Source of the DNA: Clostridia bacterium
GTDB lineage: Bacteria > Bacillota > Clostridia > Oscillospirales > Acutalibacteraceae
Direction: 5' to 3'
NCBI GenBank assembly: GCA_017434985.1
Contig: JAFSFY010000041.1
Location: forward strand, 1-39,714
Length of the DNA stretch: 39,714 nucleotides
Positions 15,561 to 25,539 of this stretch are shown here, piece by piece. The notes under the pieces were generated by a model. That model was given only the letters and a program-made list of their open reading frames with translations, ran no database searches and was not told the origin of the DNA. The translations under genes were made by a program, and so were the position numbers. How positions within the stretch are numbered: the first letter of the stretch is position 1; each line of letters starts with the position of its first letter.

Positions 15561-17807
15561 TCAGGCGAGGCACAACACCCCGTCTTGTTCGGTTAAGCGA
15601 ATGGAAGTGATGCTTTCGTCACAGTGATCCACGATCATCGACGCAATGGCGTCTTCCGCTTCACGACGAATGACGTTGCGCAGATCGCGCGCACCGCGTT
15701 TGCCGCCGAAGGCTTTGGCCGCCAAGGTTTGCGGCACGGTTTCGTCCCACGACAACGTGATACCGCGCTCGGCCAAGGGTGACACCAATTCGGTGAGCAT
15801 CAACACCGCAATACGCTCGTAATCCTCCTGTGTGAGAGGTGCAAAATACACGATCTCGTCCACGCGGCTGAGGAATTCGGGGCGTAGAAAATCGGACAAT
15901 GCTTTATACGCTTTGTCCCGCGAGGCTTCTGCTCCCGTTTTGCCGAAGCCCATCAAATTGTCTTTGAATTGACTGCCGGCATTGGAGGTCATCACAATAA
16001 CGGTATTTTCAAAGTTGACCACGCGACCGTGGGCATCCGTGACACGGCCTTCGTCCAAAATTTGCAATAAAATGTTAAGCACGTCGGGATGCGCCTTTTC
16101 AATCTCGTCAAACAAAATGACCGAGTACGGTTTGCGGCGCACCTTTTCGGTGAGTTGACCCGCTTCGTCGTACCCCACGTAACCGGGGGGCGAGCCAATC
16201 AAGCGAGAAACGGCGTGCTTTTCCATAAATTCCGACATATCCAAACGAATCAGCGTGTCGGGGGTATCAAACAATTGCGCCGCGAGCACTTTGACAAGTT
16301 CGGTCTTGCCGACGCCCGTGGGGCCTACGAAAATAAACGAGGCAGGGCGACGGCGCGGACTGATCTGCACACGGGAACGGCGCACCGCGGCAGCCACAAC
16401 GCGCACCGCTTCATCTTGTCCGATCACGTGCTTTTTGAGTTCCGCTTCCAACGAACCGAGTTTGGCAAGTTCGCTCTCCTGCACTTTGGATGCGGGAATC
16501 CCCGTCCACAATTCGATCACTTTCGCCAAGTGTTCATCCTTCACGGGAGTGTCGAGCGACGGGCGCAATCCGTCAAGTTCTTGCTCGATTTTTGCCAAAT
16601 CGGAGCGAAGGTGTGCGAGCGCTTCGTAATCAACCGATTCTTTGGCAAGTTCGTCGCTCTCTTGTTGTTGCAAGTCTTTTTGTTTCAACAAAAGGCGGGC
16701 ATACTCGTCCGCTTTGGTGTTTTGCAGCGCCGCCGCCGCACACGCTTCGTCCAACAAGTCGATAGCTTTGTCGGGCAAATAGCGGTCGGTAATATACCGC
16801 TCGGACAACACCACCGCACGGCGAATCAACGCGTCGCTGACGGTGACGGCGTGGTATTGTTCGTAATAGGATTTGATGCCTTTGAGTATCTCGACACTGT
16901 CGTCGACAGACGGCTCTTCCACCTTGATGGGTTGGAAACGGCGCTCAAGCGCCGCGTCTTTTTCAATGTGTTGACGATATTCGTTGAAGGTGGTGGCGCC
17001 GATCACTTGGATCTCGCCACGCGAAAGAGCGGGTTTTAAAATGTTGGCAGCCGACATACTGCCCTCGGAATCGCCCGTTCCCACCAACGTGTGAACTTCG
17101 TCGATAAAGAGCAAAATATTGCCCTGTGCCCGCACCTCTTCAATCAATCCTTTGATACGGCTTTCAAATTGACCGCGGAATTGCGTGCCCGCCACAAGGG
17201 CAGTGAGGTCAAGCAGGTGCAATTCCTTGTTTGCCAATTTGTTCGGGACCTGTCCGCTCGCAATACGCAACGCCAACCCCTCGGCAATGGCGGTTTTACC
17301 CACGCCGGGTTCACCGATGAGACACGGGTTGTTTTTGGTGCGACGGGACAAAATTTGAACGGCACGATAAATTTCGCGGTCACGCCCGATGATGGCATCG
17401 AGTTGTCCCTCGCGCGCTTTTTTGGTCAGGTCGGTGCAATAGGTATCCAAAAATTTGCGCTTTTTCTCTTTTTTGGGTTTTTCTTCGCCTTTTTTGGGAG
17501 GCTTTTCCTCGTTTTTTTCGATGCCGCCTTGTTTGCCGAACAGGTTTTGCAAAAACGGGAAGGTTGCCGCCCCTCCGGGGGCAAAATCGTCTTCGTCGCC
17601 CTCGACATTCATCATTTCGCCGAATTGTTCTTCCATTTGATCCAATTCATCTTGGCCAATGCCGAACTTGGCGAGCATATCTTCAACGGGTTTGATCCCC
17701 ATTTCTTTGGCGCAGGAAAGGCAATAGCCTTCGTTTACGCTTTCGTTCCCTTCCATACGGGTGACGAACACCACGGCAGGGCGCTTTTGACAGCGGGCAC
17801 ACAACAT
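15561..17807 (-). CDS. ClpE-like AAA+ ATPase with N-terminal zinc motif
   Basis: This 748-residue Clp/Hsp100 unfoldase has two AAA+ modules. The N-terminus carries paired CxxC motifs (Cys3/Cys6 and Cys29/Cys32) as in ClpE and McsA, instead of the double Clp_N repeat of ClpC. A lysine/glutamate-rich linker occupies about 95-120. Walker A motifs are GEPGVGKT (about 165) and GPTGVGKT (about 495). The IDEVH and [11 protein letters not shown]alker B regions are intact. MGF near 619-621 matches the loop that docks to ClpP, so it probably feeds a protease. The ATG at 17807 is chosen; a TTG overlapping the pgsA stop is an alternative. It sits between pgsA and citrate synthase rather than with ctsR/mcsAB. 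Confidence 0.93.
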   Translation of the reverse strand: MLCARCQKRPAVVFVTRMEGNESVNEGYCLSCAKEMGIKPVEDMLAKFGIGQDELDQMEEQFGEMMNVEGDEDDFAPGGAATFPFLQNLFGKQGGIEKNEEKPPKKGEEKPKKEKKRKFLDTYCTDLTKKAREGQLDAIIGRDREIYRAVQILSRRTKNNPCLIGEPGVGKTAIAEGLALRIASGQVPNKLANKELHLLDLTALVAGTQFRGQFESRIKGLIEEVRAQGNILLFIDEVHTLVGTGDSEGSMSAANILKPALSRGEIQVIGATTFNEYRQHIEKDAALERRFQPIKVEEPSVDDSVEILKGIKSYYEQYHAVTVSDALIRRAVVLSERYITDRYLPDKAIDLLDEACAAAALQNTKADEYARLLLKQKDLQQQESDELAKESVDYEALAHLRSDLAKIEQELDGLRPSLDTPVKDEHLAKVIELWTGIPASKVQESELAKLGSLEAELKKHVIGQDEAVRVVAAAVRRSRVQISPRRRPASFIFVGPTGVGKTELVKVLAAQLFDTPDTLIRLDMSEFMEKHAVSRLIGSPPGYVGYDEAGQLTEKVRRKPYSVILFDEIEKAHPDVLNILLQILDEGRVTDAHGRVVNFENTVIVMTSNAGSQFKDNLMGFGKTGAEASRDKAYKALSDFLRPEFLSRVDEIVYFAPLTQEDYERIAVLMLTELVSPLAERGITLSWDETVPQTLAAKAFGGKRGARDLRNVIRREAEDAIASMIVDHCDESITSIRLTEQDGVLCLA

Positions 17808-17809
17808 AC

Positions 17810-18373
17810 TCAATTTTCCCTTTCTATGGCTTCACGGCGAAGCTTCAAATACACACGCATATACGCAAAAAACGAAAACAACATCGTTACGGTCACCAGT
17901 ACCACCAACACCGTAAAGACGGGTTGCGGCATATTGTTCCACAACACGATGGCGAGCATCGCACCGTAAAACGTGATGGTGGAGATCTTACCAAACCAAC
18001 GCGAGCCGCGCACGATCTCATAACGCGACAGCAAGAGCACACCGCCCACGATCTGCAACACCTCTTTGGCGAGGCAGATCACCATCAGCGGAATGAGTTG
18101 CCGATACCGCACCGACAAGCACACGAGCACCGCGAGTTGCGTCACTTTGTCCGCCAGCGGATCCAGCAGCTTGCCGATCTCGGTGATCTGATTGAAACGG
18201 CGTGCCACAAATCCGTCCACCACGTCGGTAAGACCGGAAAGAAGCAACACCAGCATTGCCCAATACAGATTGCCTTCATCGTCCAAATACAGCCACGCAA
18301 ACAGCGGAATGAGCGCCAGCCGCACGAGAGAAAGCACGTTGGGAATATTCCATTTGAATTTTATACGTTCCAT
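17810..18373 (-). CDS. pgsA: CDP-diacylglycerol--glycerol-3-phosphate 3-phosphatidyltransferase
   Basis: This 187-residue membrane enzyme makes phosphatidylglycerol phosphate. The CDP-alcohol phosphatidyltransferase motif is complete: Asp50 and Asp53 in DVVDGFVARR, then Gly67, Asp71 and Asp75 in GKLLDPLADK. About five or six hydrophobic helices surround it. The protein begins with WNIPNVLSLVRLALIP, typical of PgsA in Bacillota. AGGAGTG lies 8 bp before the ATG. It lies 15 bp after the CvpA-like gene and only 2 bp before the ClpE-like ATG. A related CDP-alcohol transferase specificity cannot be excluded. Confidence 0.93.
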   Translation of the reverse strand: MERIKFKWNIPNVLSLVRLALIPLFAWLYLDDEGNLYWAMLVLLLSGLTDVVDGFVARRFNQITEIGKLLDPLADKVTQLAVLVCLSVRYRQLIPLMVICLAKEVLQIVGGVLLLSRYEIVRGSRWFGKISTITFYGAMLAIVLWNNMPQPVFTVLVVLVTVTMLFSFFAYMRVYLKLRREAIEREN

Positions 18374-18388
18374 AGCGTTTCACTCCTG

Positions 18389-19081
18389 TCAGATCAGTGA
18401 GATCGGACTGTTTTGTGCGATCCACGAAGCAAGAAACGTCTCCTGCAGATCGTTCATCGTCACGAGTTTTCCCGATGACGCCAACAATTGCATCACACTA
18501 ACGGCAATAAAAACGAAGAACACCGCTTTAACAAGTCCGATCGCCCCACCGAGCAGACCGTCCGCTTGACGAATGACCGGCAACTTGGTGACCGGTTTGA
18601 TAAGTTTGGTCAACAATTTGACCAGCAACAGCAATAGTATAACCAAGAGGATAAACGCCACTACTCGGAACAGGCCGATCGCCAACGGGCGAATGACGTT
18701 GGTCACAAAAGCCTGTGCCAACGCCGTTGTGGAATCCACCACAGTGTTTTGCAGTTGGTCCAGCGCCTGCGTGGCTTGATCGTTTTGGTTAATGGCGTTG
18801 ACGAGAAAAGGCGGCAGGCTTTCCAGCGCACTGTCCAACCGTTCGGATGCAAGACCGCTGCCGGCATTTTCCACCGCTTCAACCACCTTGTTTTGCAACG
18901 GTTCGCTGACAAACGAATCGTATACCATCGTGGAAACGGAAGCGCTGAGCGAAGACGCGATCACCACCGCCGCGATCAGTCCGACAAGTTGCACCACCGA
19001 ACGAATAAATCCGCGATGATAGCCGAGCGCCACCGTCACAACAACAATCAGGAGGAGAATTCCATCCAATATGTATGCCAT
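18389..19081 (-). CDS. CvpA family membrane protein
   Basis: This 230-residue protein has four hydrophobic segments, the first starting at residue 4 (ILDGILLLIVVVTVALGYHRGFIRSVVQ). The GYHRGFIRSVVQLVGLIAAVV stretch is typical of the CvpA/colicin V production family, which has roles in envelope stress and secretion that are not fully defined. A periplasm-side loop (about 70-120) is soluble and Asn/Gln-rich. The C-terminal helices include ADGLLGGAIGLVKAVF, also typical. The ATG at 19081 is taken because GAGG lies 8 bp upstream. A GTG three codons earlier lies inside that ribosome site. Confidence 0.85.
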   Translation of the reverse strand: MAYILDGILLLIVVVTVALGYHRGFIRSVVQLVGLIAAVVIASSLSASVSTMVYDSFVSEPLQNKVVEAVENAGSGLASERLDSALESLPPFLVNAINQNDQATQALDQLQNTVVDSTTALAQAFVTNVIRPLAIGLFRVVAFILLVILLLLLVKLLTKLIKPVTKLPVIRQADGLLGGAIGLVKAVFFVFIAVSVMQLLASSGKLVTMNDLQETFLASWIAQNSPISLI

Positions 19082-19106
19082 TTTCGTCACCTCGTATTTC
19101 TCCGAA

Positions 19107-20312
19107 TTAGTATGCCACCTGCTGCAGATCGCGCAGGGTGAGCAAGATCACCGTATCCCGATATTGCGCCGCCGAAAGCGTATCGGTGGGGGTGTTGATC
19201 TGTATATTGCGTTCGTCTTCACCGATGATAAACACCGTCGAATCCGCGAGTAGCACAAACTCCGTATCGCGACAAGACGCCGAGCGGTAACTGCCCGCAA
19301 AGGGGAGCGTTTTCACCTGTTTGCCTCTATCATTGAGCAACCACACTTCCCCGTTGCCGGCACTGCCCGAGCGCCGCATCACCAACCCCGCAATTTTGCG
19401 GGAAGCAGCAAATCCGACGGGTTCCATTCCCTCGTACGCAACGCGTGTGAGGTTCTTGCCGTTGACCACCCAATACTCGCTGTCACCGAGTGCCACCACG
19501 GCGTTGCCCAGATACGAAACGTTGTAAAGCAGTTGTTCCGTATCAGCGTATTCCGTGGGAGTGTCGGACGAGAATTGCCACAACAAAAGCACCGATTTGA
19601 GCGCGCCGCCCTCGGCCGTCGTGCCGATAGCTGCCAAGCCCTTGCCGTCAGGCGAAAGCGACACGTTGGTGATCAAATATTTGCCGCTTTTGTATTCGTA
19701 CATCAATTTCCCGTTTTTGTTGTATACCAACACGTGACTGATATAACTTTGCGAGGCTGCATCGGTCGCCACTGCTACCATTCCCGAGGACAACAGGTCG
19801 GATGCATAGATCTTGCGGTTTTCGAGATTCATTTCGAGTACCGTTTCACGACGGGTCTCGATTTCAAAGCGGCTGCCGCCCAGTTCGGTAACGAGCGCAT
19901 ATTGCCCCGCCACTTGCAACAGCGGGTCATTTAGCGTGTTGGGGCGTTGCTCCACACAACCGGCAGAACTGTTAAAAAACTGCAACGAACTGTCGCTGAG
20001 GACGGTCAAATAGTTGCCCGTTTGTCCCATGCCGACAACCGTATTGCCGCCGATTAAATAGGGATAGCCTTCCCCCTCTTCGCCGTTACCGAGTTGAACG
20101 TTCACCCAGTCAAGCACCGATTCGGGTGCGATCTTTTCCCAATTGTTCCACAACAAAAATAAAACACCGAGCACCGCCGCTACGATTGCCAACCGCTTCA
20201 AAAGTTGACGAAACGGCGAACGACGGCGACGAGTTTGTGCACGCACCGTTTCTTCGTTCGCACCGGGGAGAAGATGAATATTTTTGATGCGTTTAGTCGA
20301 ATGACGTTTCAT
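19107..20312 (-). CDS. DUF5711-like membrane-anchored beta-propeller protein
   Basis: This 401-residue protein has a basic N-terminus, one membrane helix (about residues 40-57) and a large extracellular region. That region is built of repeated beta-strand blocks such as KLMYEYKSGKYLITNVSLSPDGKGLAAIG, as in beta-propellers. I associate it with the DUF5711 family found in Clostridia, from general resemblance rather than a search. No function is established. It has no catalytic motif that I can see. Its ATG overlaps the end of truA by 20 bp, with GAGGTGTGG just before. It is followed by the CvpA-like gene 25 bp later, so the two envelope proteins are probably co-made. Confidence 0.75.
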   Translation of the reverse strand: MKRHSTKRIKNIHLLPGANEETVRAQTRRRRSPFRQLLKRLAIVAAVLGVLFLLWNNWEKIAPESVLDWVNVQLGNGEEGEGYPYLIGGNTVVGMGQTGNYLTVLSDSSLQFFNSSAGCVEQRPNTLNDPLLQVAGQYALVTELGGSRFEIETRRETVLEMNLENRKIYASDLLSSGMVAVATDAASQSYISHVLVYNKNGKLMYEYKSGKYLITNVSLSPDGKGLAAIGTTAEGGALKSVLLLWQFSSDTPTEYADTEQLLYNVSYLGNAVVALGDSEYWVVNGKNLTRVAYEGMEPVGFAASRKIAGLVMRRSGSAGNGEVWLLNDRGKQVKTLPFAGSYRSASCRDTEFVLLADSTVFIIGEDERNIQINTPTDTLSAAQYRDTVILLTLRDLQQVAY

Positions 20313-21042
20313 ACCACACCTCGTCTAAAAAGAGTCCTTTTGCGGGTGCTGTCGCACCGGCAAAACGGCGGTCGCCGGTCGATAATGCCGCGTGGACATC
20401 CTCCACCGTTAAACGACCTGCGTGAACATCCAATAAAGTTCCCACGAAAATGCGCACCATATTGTACAAAAATCCGTCAGCCTCCACCGTGTACAACACG
20501 GTATCGCCGTTTCGCACCACGTCCGAACGGGTGACGGTACGCACCTTGTCCTGCACCGAACTGCCCGACGAGCAGAACGCCGAAAAATCGTGAGTGCCGA
20601 CAAACAACTGCGCCGTTTCGTTCAGCTTTTGCTCATCAAGCGGCGTGCGCAGATGCATCGCGTACTGCCGCAAGAACGGGTCGGGTGCGATGCCATTGTC
20701 AATTTGATAGGTGTATCGCTTGCCGCGGGCGGCATAGCGGGGATGAAAATCGGCAGGCACCGTGTGGGAGGACAGTACCGCCACGTCATCGGGAAGCACC
20801 CCGTTTAAACTGCGACACAAGGCTTGCTCGGTAAAGGTGTCGGGCACCTCCACCGTACAATAGAACCGGCGCGCGTGCACACCCGCATCGGTGCGACTGC
20901 AGCCCGTGAGATCCGCACGGGTGCCGGTGAGACGCTCGATGGCATCCTGCAACGTTTCTTGCACGGTGATGCCGTTCGGTTGCACTTGCCAACCGTGAAA
21001 CCGCGTACCGTCATACCGAATGCACAACAATCGCTTAGCCAT
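20293..21042 (-). CDS. truA: tRNA pseudouridine(38-40) synthase TruA
   Basis: This 249-residue enzyme converts uridines 38-40 of the tRNA anticodon arm to pseudouridine. The catalytic aspartate is Asp52 in GCSRTDAGVHA. The preceding YDGTRFHGWQVQPNGITVQ and the later GKRYTYQIDNG, FVGTHDFSAFCSSG and DGFLYNMVRIFVGTLL blocks are all standard. Length is typical for Bacillota. AAAGGAGG is 6-8 bp before the ATG. It follows ecfT by 12 bp, the same ecfA1-ecfA2-ecfT-truA order known in many Bacillota. Confidence 0.97.
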   Translation of the reverse strand: MAKRLLCIRYDGTRFHGWQVQPNGITVQETLQDAIERLTGTRADLTGCSRTDAGVHARRFYCTVEVPDTFTEQALCRSLNGVLPDDVAVLSSHTVPADFHPRYAARGKRYTYQIDNGIAPDPFLRQYAMHLRTPLDEQKLNETAQLFVGTHDFSAFCSSGSSVQDKVRTVTRSDVVRNGDTVLYTVEADGFLYNMVRIFVGTLLDVHAGRLTVEDVHAALSTGDRRFAGATAPAKGLFLDEVWYETSFD

Positions 21043-21054
21043 CGAACTCCTCCT

Positions 21055-21867
21055 TTATATGATGGGTTTTACGTAACCGTTCAACACAAATAGCGCGGCC
21101 ACAAACGCCGCCATCACAAGCAAACTCACAATATCCCGCGCGCACAAGCGGAACTGTTTCATACGCGTACGCCCTTCTCCGCCACGGTAGCAGCGGCATT
21201 CCATCGCCGTTGCCAATTCGTATGCACGGCGGAACGAGGACACGAACAGCGGGATCAAAATGGGAATCAGCGCGCGCACCCGTTGCAACAAACCACCGCT
21301 TTCCAAATCGGCACCGCGCGCCTTTTGCGCCGACATAATTTTGTCGGTTTCCTCAATCAGCGTGGGGATAAACCGAAGCGCAATGGTCATCATCATCGCG
21401 ATCTCGTGCACAGGGAAACGCAAGACCTTCAGAGGACTGAGCAAGCGTTCGAGCCCGTCGGTCAACGCCGTGGGCGACGTGGTATAGGTGAGCAGTGACG
21501 TACCCACAATGAGGCACAAAATTCGCACCGCGATGAACACCGCGTTGGCAATGCCCTCGGGGGTGATGCGCAAGATCCACCATTGCCACAACGCTTCGCC
21601 CTGCGCGTAAAACAAGTTGATGATCGCCGTGAGTAAGATCAGCGGCAACACGGGCTTCATACTGCGCAACACAAGCGAGAGCGGCAAGCGGGAAAGCAAC
21701 ACCACAAACGCCATAAACACCGCCGCCAGTGCCAAGCCGATCCCGTTTTGCGGGATAAAGACAGCCACGATATACGCAAAGGTAAGCGCCAACTTCATAC
21801 GGGGGTCCAGGCGATGAAGGGGTGAATTACCGGGGAAAAATTGACCGATGGTCACGTCAGACAGCAC
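21055..21867 (-). CDS. ecfT: ECF transporter T component
   Basis: This 270-residue membrane protein is the transmembrane coupling subunit of a group II energy-coupling factor transporter. It has about five or six helices. Two coupling-helix motifs that contact the ATPases can be seen: ALRFIPTLIEETDKIMSAQKARG and SFRRAYELATAMECRCYRG. The N-terminus QFFPGNSPLHRLDPRMKL is highly typical. The GTG start at 21867 overlaps ecfA2 by 11 bp and its AAAGGGGG ribosome site is within the last ecfA2 codons. The vitamin specificity is set by an S component that is not in this window. Confidence 0.95.
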   Translation of the reverse strand: MLSDVTIGQFFPGNSPLHRLDPRMKLALTFAYIVAVFIPQNGIGLALAAVFMAFVVLLSRLPLSLVLRSMKPVLPLILLTAIINLFYAQGEALWQWWILRITPEGIANAVFIAVRILCLIVGTSLLTYTTSPTALTDGLERLLSPLKVLRFPVHEIAMMMTIALRFIPTLIEETDKIMSAQKARGADLESGGLLQRVRALIPILIPLFVSSFRRAYELATAMECRCYRGGEGRTRMKQFRLCARDIVSLLVMAAFVAALFVLNGYVKPII

Positions 21868-22726
21868 GGTGCGTTCCCCCTTTCAACAGCGGCAACAACG
21901 CCTTTTTGGCTTGCTCCACCGTGTAGATCGAATCGGGGAGCGCCACGCCGGCTTTTCGCAACGCGGCCGCCACTTTGGTCACGGCCGGAACCGAAAGACC
22001 GATCTGTTCGAGTTCTTCCGCGCGGGAAAACACCGCTTCGGTGGTATCGTCCATCACCACGTGCCCGTCGGCAAGCACCAACACACGATCGGCCACGCGG
22101 GCAATATCTTCCATACTGTGAGAAACAAGCAACACCGTCGTGTTGTGTTGTTTTTTATAGGCGCAAATTTGGTCAAGCAAACTCTCGCGACCGCGCGGGT
22201 CAAGCCCCGCCGTCGGTTCGTCCAAAATCAGCACGCTGGGTTCCATCGCCATCACGCCCGCTATCGCGGCACGGCGTTTTTCACCGCCCGACAGTTCAAA
22301 CGGCGATTTGTCGAGCAGTTCGCGGCGCAGACCGACCAATTCGGCGGCACGATAGACACGCGCAGCAACCTCTTCGTCCGAAAGGCCTTGGTTTTTCGGA
22401 CCGAACGCGATGTCCTTGTATACGGTTTCTTCAAACAATTGATGTTCGGGATATTGGAACACCATCCCCACTTCAAAGCGGACGCGGCGAATCTCTTTGG
22501 GGTTCTCCCAAATGTCCCGTCCGTTGACCAAAACGGTACCCTCCGTGGGTTTGAGAAGTCCGTTGAGCAACTGTACAAAGGTGGATTTTCCCGAACCGGT
22601 ATGTCCGATGATACCGAGAAAATCGCCTTCGTTCACGCAAACGGAAACGCCTTCCAGCGCCTCCCGTTCAAAGGGGGTGCCCACGGAATAGCGTACCGTG
22701 CATTGTTTGGTTTCGATTACTGCCAT
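21857..22726 (-). CDS. ecfA2: ECF transporter ATPase A2
   Basis: This 289-residue ABC ATPase is one half of the ECF ATPase pair. Walker A GHTGSGKSTF is at about residues 42-51. The Q-loop MVFQYPEHQLFEETVYKDIAFGP is the form typical of EcfA2. The signature FELSGGEKRRAAIAGVMAMEP, Walker B VLILDEPTAGLDP and switch His in LVSHSMEDIA follow. The C-terminal extension typical of Ecf ATPases is present. The stop codon overlaps the start of ecfT and the gene starts 21 bp after ecfA1. Confidence 0.96.
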   Translation of the reverse strand: MAVIETKQCTVRYSVGTPFEREALEGVSVCVNEGDFLGIIGHTGSGKSTFVQLLNGLLKPTEGTVLVNGRDIWENPKEIRRVRFEVGMVFQYPEHQLFEETVYKDIAFGPKNQGLSDEEVAARVYRAAELVGLRRELLDKSPFELSGGEKRRAAIAGVMAMEPSVLILDEPTAGLDPRGRESLLDQICAYKKQHNTTVLLVSHSMEDIARVADRVLVLADGHVVMDDTTEAVFSRAEELEQIGLSVPAVTKVAAALRKAGVALPDSIYTVEQAKKALLPLLKGGTHRAV

Positions 22727-22747
22727 GGGTCTCTCCCTTGCTTTCCG

Positions 22748-23587
22748 TTATGGTAACTGTTGCAACAGTGCCGCCGCGCATTCTTCCACGGTGAGCACGT
22801 CGTCGGGAAGCGTCACGCCTTCCCGACGCAAGGCAAAGCACAATTCGGTCGGTTGCGGCACGTCGAGTTCCAACGCACGCAACTCCTCTACCTGTGAAAA
22901 CACCTGACGCGGTGTTCCCTCTTTGACGATTTTCCCTTCGTCCATCACCACCACACGGTCAGCCAGCACGGCTTCTTCCATATAGTGGGTGATCAACACG
23001 ATGGTGATCCCGTTTTCGCGGTTTAAGCGACAGATCGTGTCCATCACTTCGCGGCGACCTTGCGGATCGAGCATCGCGGTGGGTTCGTCGAGTACGATGC
23101 AGGCGGGTTTCATCGCCAACACACCGGCAATCGCCACCCGTTGTTTTTGCCCGCCCGACAGTTTGTGGGCGGCATGTTTTCGATAGTCGTACATCCCTAC
23201 CGCTTTGAGCGCTTCGTCCACGCGGGCACGGATCTCTTCGGGCGGGACACCCAAATTTTCAGGGCCGAACGCCACGTCTTCCTCCACAATGGTGGAAACG
23301 AGTTGGTTATCGGGATTTTGAAGCACCATACCCACGGTACTGCGAATATCGTACACGAGGTCCTCACTGCGGGTGTCCATATCACGCACCAACACCTGAC
23401 CGCCCAGTGGCAACAACATGGCGTTGCAATGTTTGGCAAAGGTGGATTTGCCGCAACCGTTGTGGCCGAGCAAGGCCACAAACTCGCCCTGACGAATGGT
23501 CAAGGATACTCCGTTGAGGACGGCGGTGGCGTCACCGCTTTCTTCTTCGTAGCGAAAGCGCACGTCGGTGGCTGTGATCATGTCCAT
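22748..23587 (-). CDS. ecfA1: ECF transporter ATPase A1
   Basis: This 279-residue ABC ATPase pairs with EcfA2 to power vitamin or metal uptake through EcfT and interchangeable S subunits. Walker [14 protein letters not shown] is near residues 39-51. The Q-loop [27 protein letters not shown] is the form typical of EcfA1. [33 protein letters not shown] and ITHYMEEA complete the nucleotide-binding set. The ATG at 23587 has AAGGAG 8 bp upstream and lies 2 bp after the stop of the methyltransferase. A frame reaching to 23839 is discarded because it only overlaps that gene. Confidence 0.96.
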   Translation of the reverse strand: MDMITATDVRFRYEEESGDATAVLNGVSLTIRQGEFVALLGHNGCGKSTFAKHCNAMLLPLGGQVLVRDMDTRSEDLVYDIRSTVGMVLQNPDNQLVSTIVEEDVAFGPENLGVPPEEIRARVDEALKAVGMYDYRKHAAHKLSGGQKQRVAIAGVLAMKPACIVLDEPTAMLDPQGRREVMDTICRLNRENGITIVLITHYMEEAVLADRVVVMDEGKIVKEGTPRQVFSQVEELRALELDVPQPTELCFALRREGVTLPDDVLTVEECAAALLQQLP

Positions 23588-23589
23588 CC

Positions 23590-24477
23590 TCACCGCTCCT
23601 TCCACATCGCGGTGGCACCGCAAGGGAGAACCAACCCGCTTTGGGTGACCGGCAAGCCGATCTCGTCCGCCGACGTCACACCGCCGAAACGGGGTGTGAG
23701 CAATGAGGCGAGCATATACTGCATCACCGACGGGGAAAGCCCCGTCGTGTAGGAATTGATGAGAAAAAAGAGCGGAGTATCCGACAACAGGGCGGCACAC
23801 TCTTTTACCAAGCCGTAGATCTGTTCTTCCAATTTCCACACCTCGCCGCCGGGACCGCGCCCGTAGGACGGCGGATCCATCAAAATGGCGTCGTAAGTGT
23901 TGCCGCGGCGTTGTTCACGCGCCACAAATTTGCCGCAATCGTCAACGAGCCAACGCATCGGCCGATCGGCAAGACCCGAAGCGGTCACGTTTTCTTTGCC
24001 CCACGCGACCATCCCTTTGGAAGCATCCACGTGGGTCACGTGGGCACCCGCAGCGGCACAAGCCAAGGTGGCGCCACCCGTGTAGCCGAACAGATTGAGC
24101 ACCTTGATCGGGCGACCCGCTTTGCGGATCATTGTCGCCATCGCGTCCCAGTTGACCGCTTGTTCGGGAAACAGACCCGTATGTTTAAAGCCCATCGGTT
24201 TTAAGCGGAACGTCAACCCAGACAAACCCGCGTCGGGCGAATCGTACCCGATCTCCCACACGTCGGGGAGCGGTTTGTAGGTTTCCCAATGACCGCCGCC
24301 CGTGTTGGAGCGGTGATACCGCGCGTGGGCCTTTTTCCAAAGCGGGTGACGCCGCCCCGTGCTCCACAAAATTTGCGGGTCGGGACGGATGAGAATACAC
24401 TCGCCCCACCTCTCCAGGCGTTCGCCGTCGGTGGCATCGAGCAATTCGTAATCGTTCCAATTAACAGCAGTTCTCAT
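23590..24477 (-). CDS. Class I SAM-dependent methyltransferase, RlmI/RlmK-like
   Basis: This 295-residue protein resembles the methyltransferase domain of 23S rRNA m5C methyltransferases such as RlmI. The SAM-binding motif [20 protein letters not shown] is near residues 124-142, then [17 protein letters not shown] for the acidic loop. The catalytic-region motif [16 protein letters not shown] follows. It lacks a PUA domain at the N-terminus, so the target may differ from RlmI. The start ATG lies 3 bp after the ruvB stop and has only a weak ribosome site, which suggests translational coupling. It links the ruvCAB and ecf genes in one dense operon. Confidence 0.88.
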   Translation of the reverse strand: MRTAVNWNDYELLDATDGERLERWGECILIRPDPQILWSTGRRHPLWKKAHARYHRSNTGGGHWETYKPLPDVWEIGYDSPDAGLSGLTFRLKPMGFKHTGLFPEQAVNWDAMATMIRKAGRPIKVLNLFGYTGGATLACAAAGAHVTHVDASKGMVAWGKENVTASGLADRPMRWLVDDCGKFVAREQRRGNTYDAILMDPPSYGRGPGGEVWKLEEQIYGLVKECAALLSDTPLFFLINSYTTGLSPSVMQYMLASLLTPRFGGVTSADEIGLPVTQSGLVLPCGATAMWKER

Positions 24478-24480
24478 AAC

Positions 24481-25521
24481 CTATACATCCAATGTCGTTT
24501 GTTGATAAGGATTGCCTGCGGGTTTCAGCCCTAAGTGTTCATAAGCAGCGGGCAACACCACGCGACCGCGCGGCGTACGCCCGATAAAGCCGAGTTGCAT
24601 CAAATACGGCTCGTACACGTCTTCAATGGTGATGGATTCTTCCCCGATCATCGCCGCGAGCGTATCCAACCCGACGGGACCGCCACCGTAATGCTGAATC
24701 ATCGCAGCAAGCATCCGACGATCGATCATATCGAGACCGAGTTCGTCAATCTCCATACGATCCAGCGCTTCCTGTGCCACTTCGGCGGTAATCGCACCGT
24801 TGTTCATCACCTGTGCAAAGTCGCGCACGCGTTTGAGCAAGCGGTTGGCGATACGCGGTGTCCCACGGGAACGCGACGCGATCTCGAGCGCCCCGTCCGT
24901 ATCGCAGGCGATTTGCAAAATGCCGGCACTGCGGCGCACGATGCTCGCAAGTTCCTCGGGGGTATACATTTCCAAACGGCAGATGACCCCGAAACGGTCG
25001 CGCAACGGCGCAGACAACTGTCCTGCCCGCGTGGTCGCACCGATGAGGGTGAATTTGGGAAGCGGCAAATGAATGGAGGATGCGCCTTGTCCTTTGCCGT
25101 TGATAAGATCAATCGCAAAATCTTCCATCGCGGGATACAAAATTTCTTCCACGGTACGGGGCAGACGATGAATCTCGTCGATAAACAGCACGTCACCCTG
25201 TTCCAAATTGGTGAGCATCGCCGCCAGATCGCCGGGTCGCTCCAGCGCGGGACCCGACGTGATGCGGAAGTTGACCCCCATCTCGGTCGCAATGATCGAC
25301 GAGAGGGTCGTTTTGCCGAGGCCGGGAGGGCCGTACAAAAGCACGTGATCGAGCGGTTCGTTGCGAAGCCGCGCCGCGCTGATGTACACCGACAGATTGC
25401 TCTTTACTTTTTCTTGTCCCACGTATTCGGCAAGCGTGCGCGGGCGCAGGGGGTTATCCCCCTCGTCTTCGGGGAGATAGTCGGCCGACAGCAATCGGCT
25501 TTCATAATCCATTTCACTCAC
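24481..25521 (-). CDS. ruvB: Holliday junction branch migration DNA helicase RuvB
   Basis: This 346-residue AAA+ motor drives branch migration of Holliday junctions together with RuvA. The Walker A motif GPPGLGKTT starts near residue 64, Walker B is FIDEIHRL, sensor 1 is [19 protein letters not shown] and the arginine/sensor 2 region is [19 protein letters not shown]. The C-terminal winged helix contains [11 protein letters not shown] and IGRTPRGR. Length is typical. The GTG start at 25521 has GGAGGG about 9 bp upstream; an ATG three codons in is possible. It comes 18 bp after ruvA. Confidence 0.98.
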   Translation of the reverse strand: MSEMDYESRLLSADYLPEDEGDNPLRPRTLAEYVGQEKVKSNLSVYISAARLRNEPLDHVLLYGPPGLGKTTLSSIIATEMGVNFRITSGPALERPGDLAAMLTNLEQGDVLFIDEIHRLPRTVEEILYPAMEDFAIDLINGKGQGASSIHLPLPKFTLIGATTRAGQLSAPLRDRFGVICRLEMYTPEELASIVRRSAGILQIACDTDGALEIASRSRGTPRIANRLLKRVRDFAQVMNNGAITAEVAQEALDRMEIDELGLDMIDRRMLAAMIQHYGGGPVGLDTLAAMIGEESITIEDVYEPYLMQLGFIGRTPRGRVVLPAAYEHLGLKPAGNPYQQTTLDV

Positions 25522-25539
25522 GGTCGTTGTCCCTCCTCA

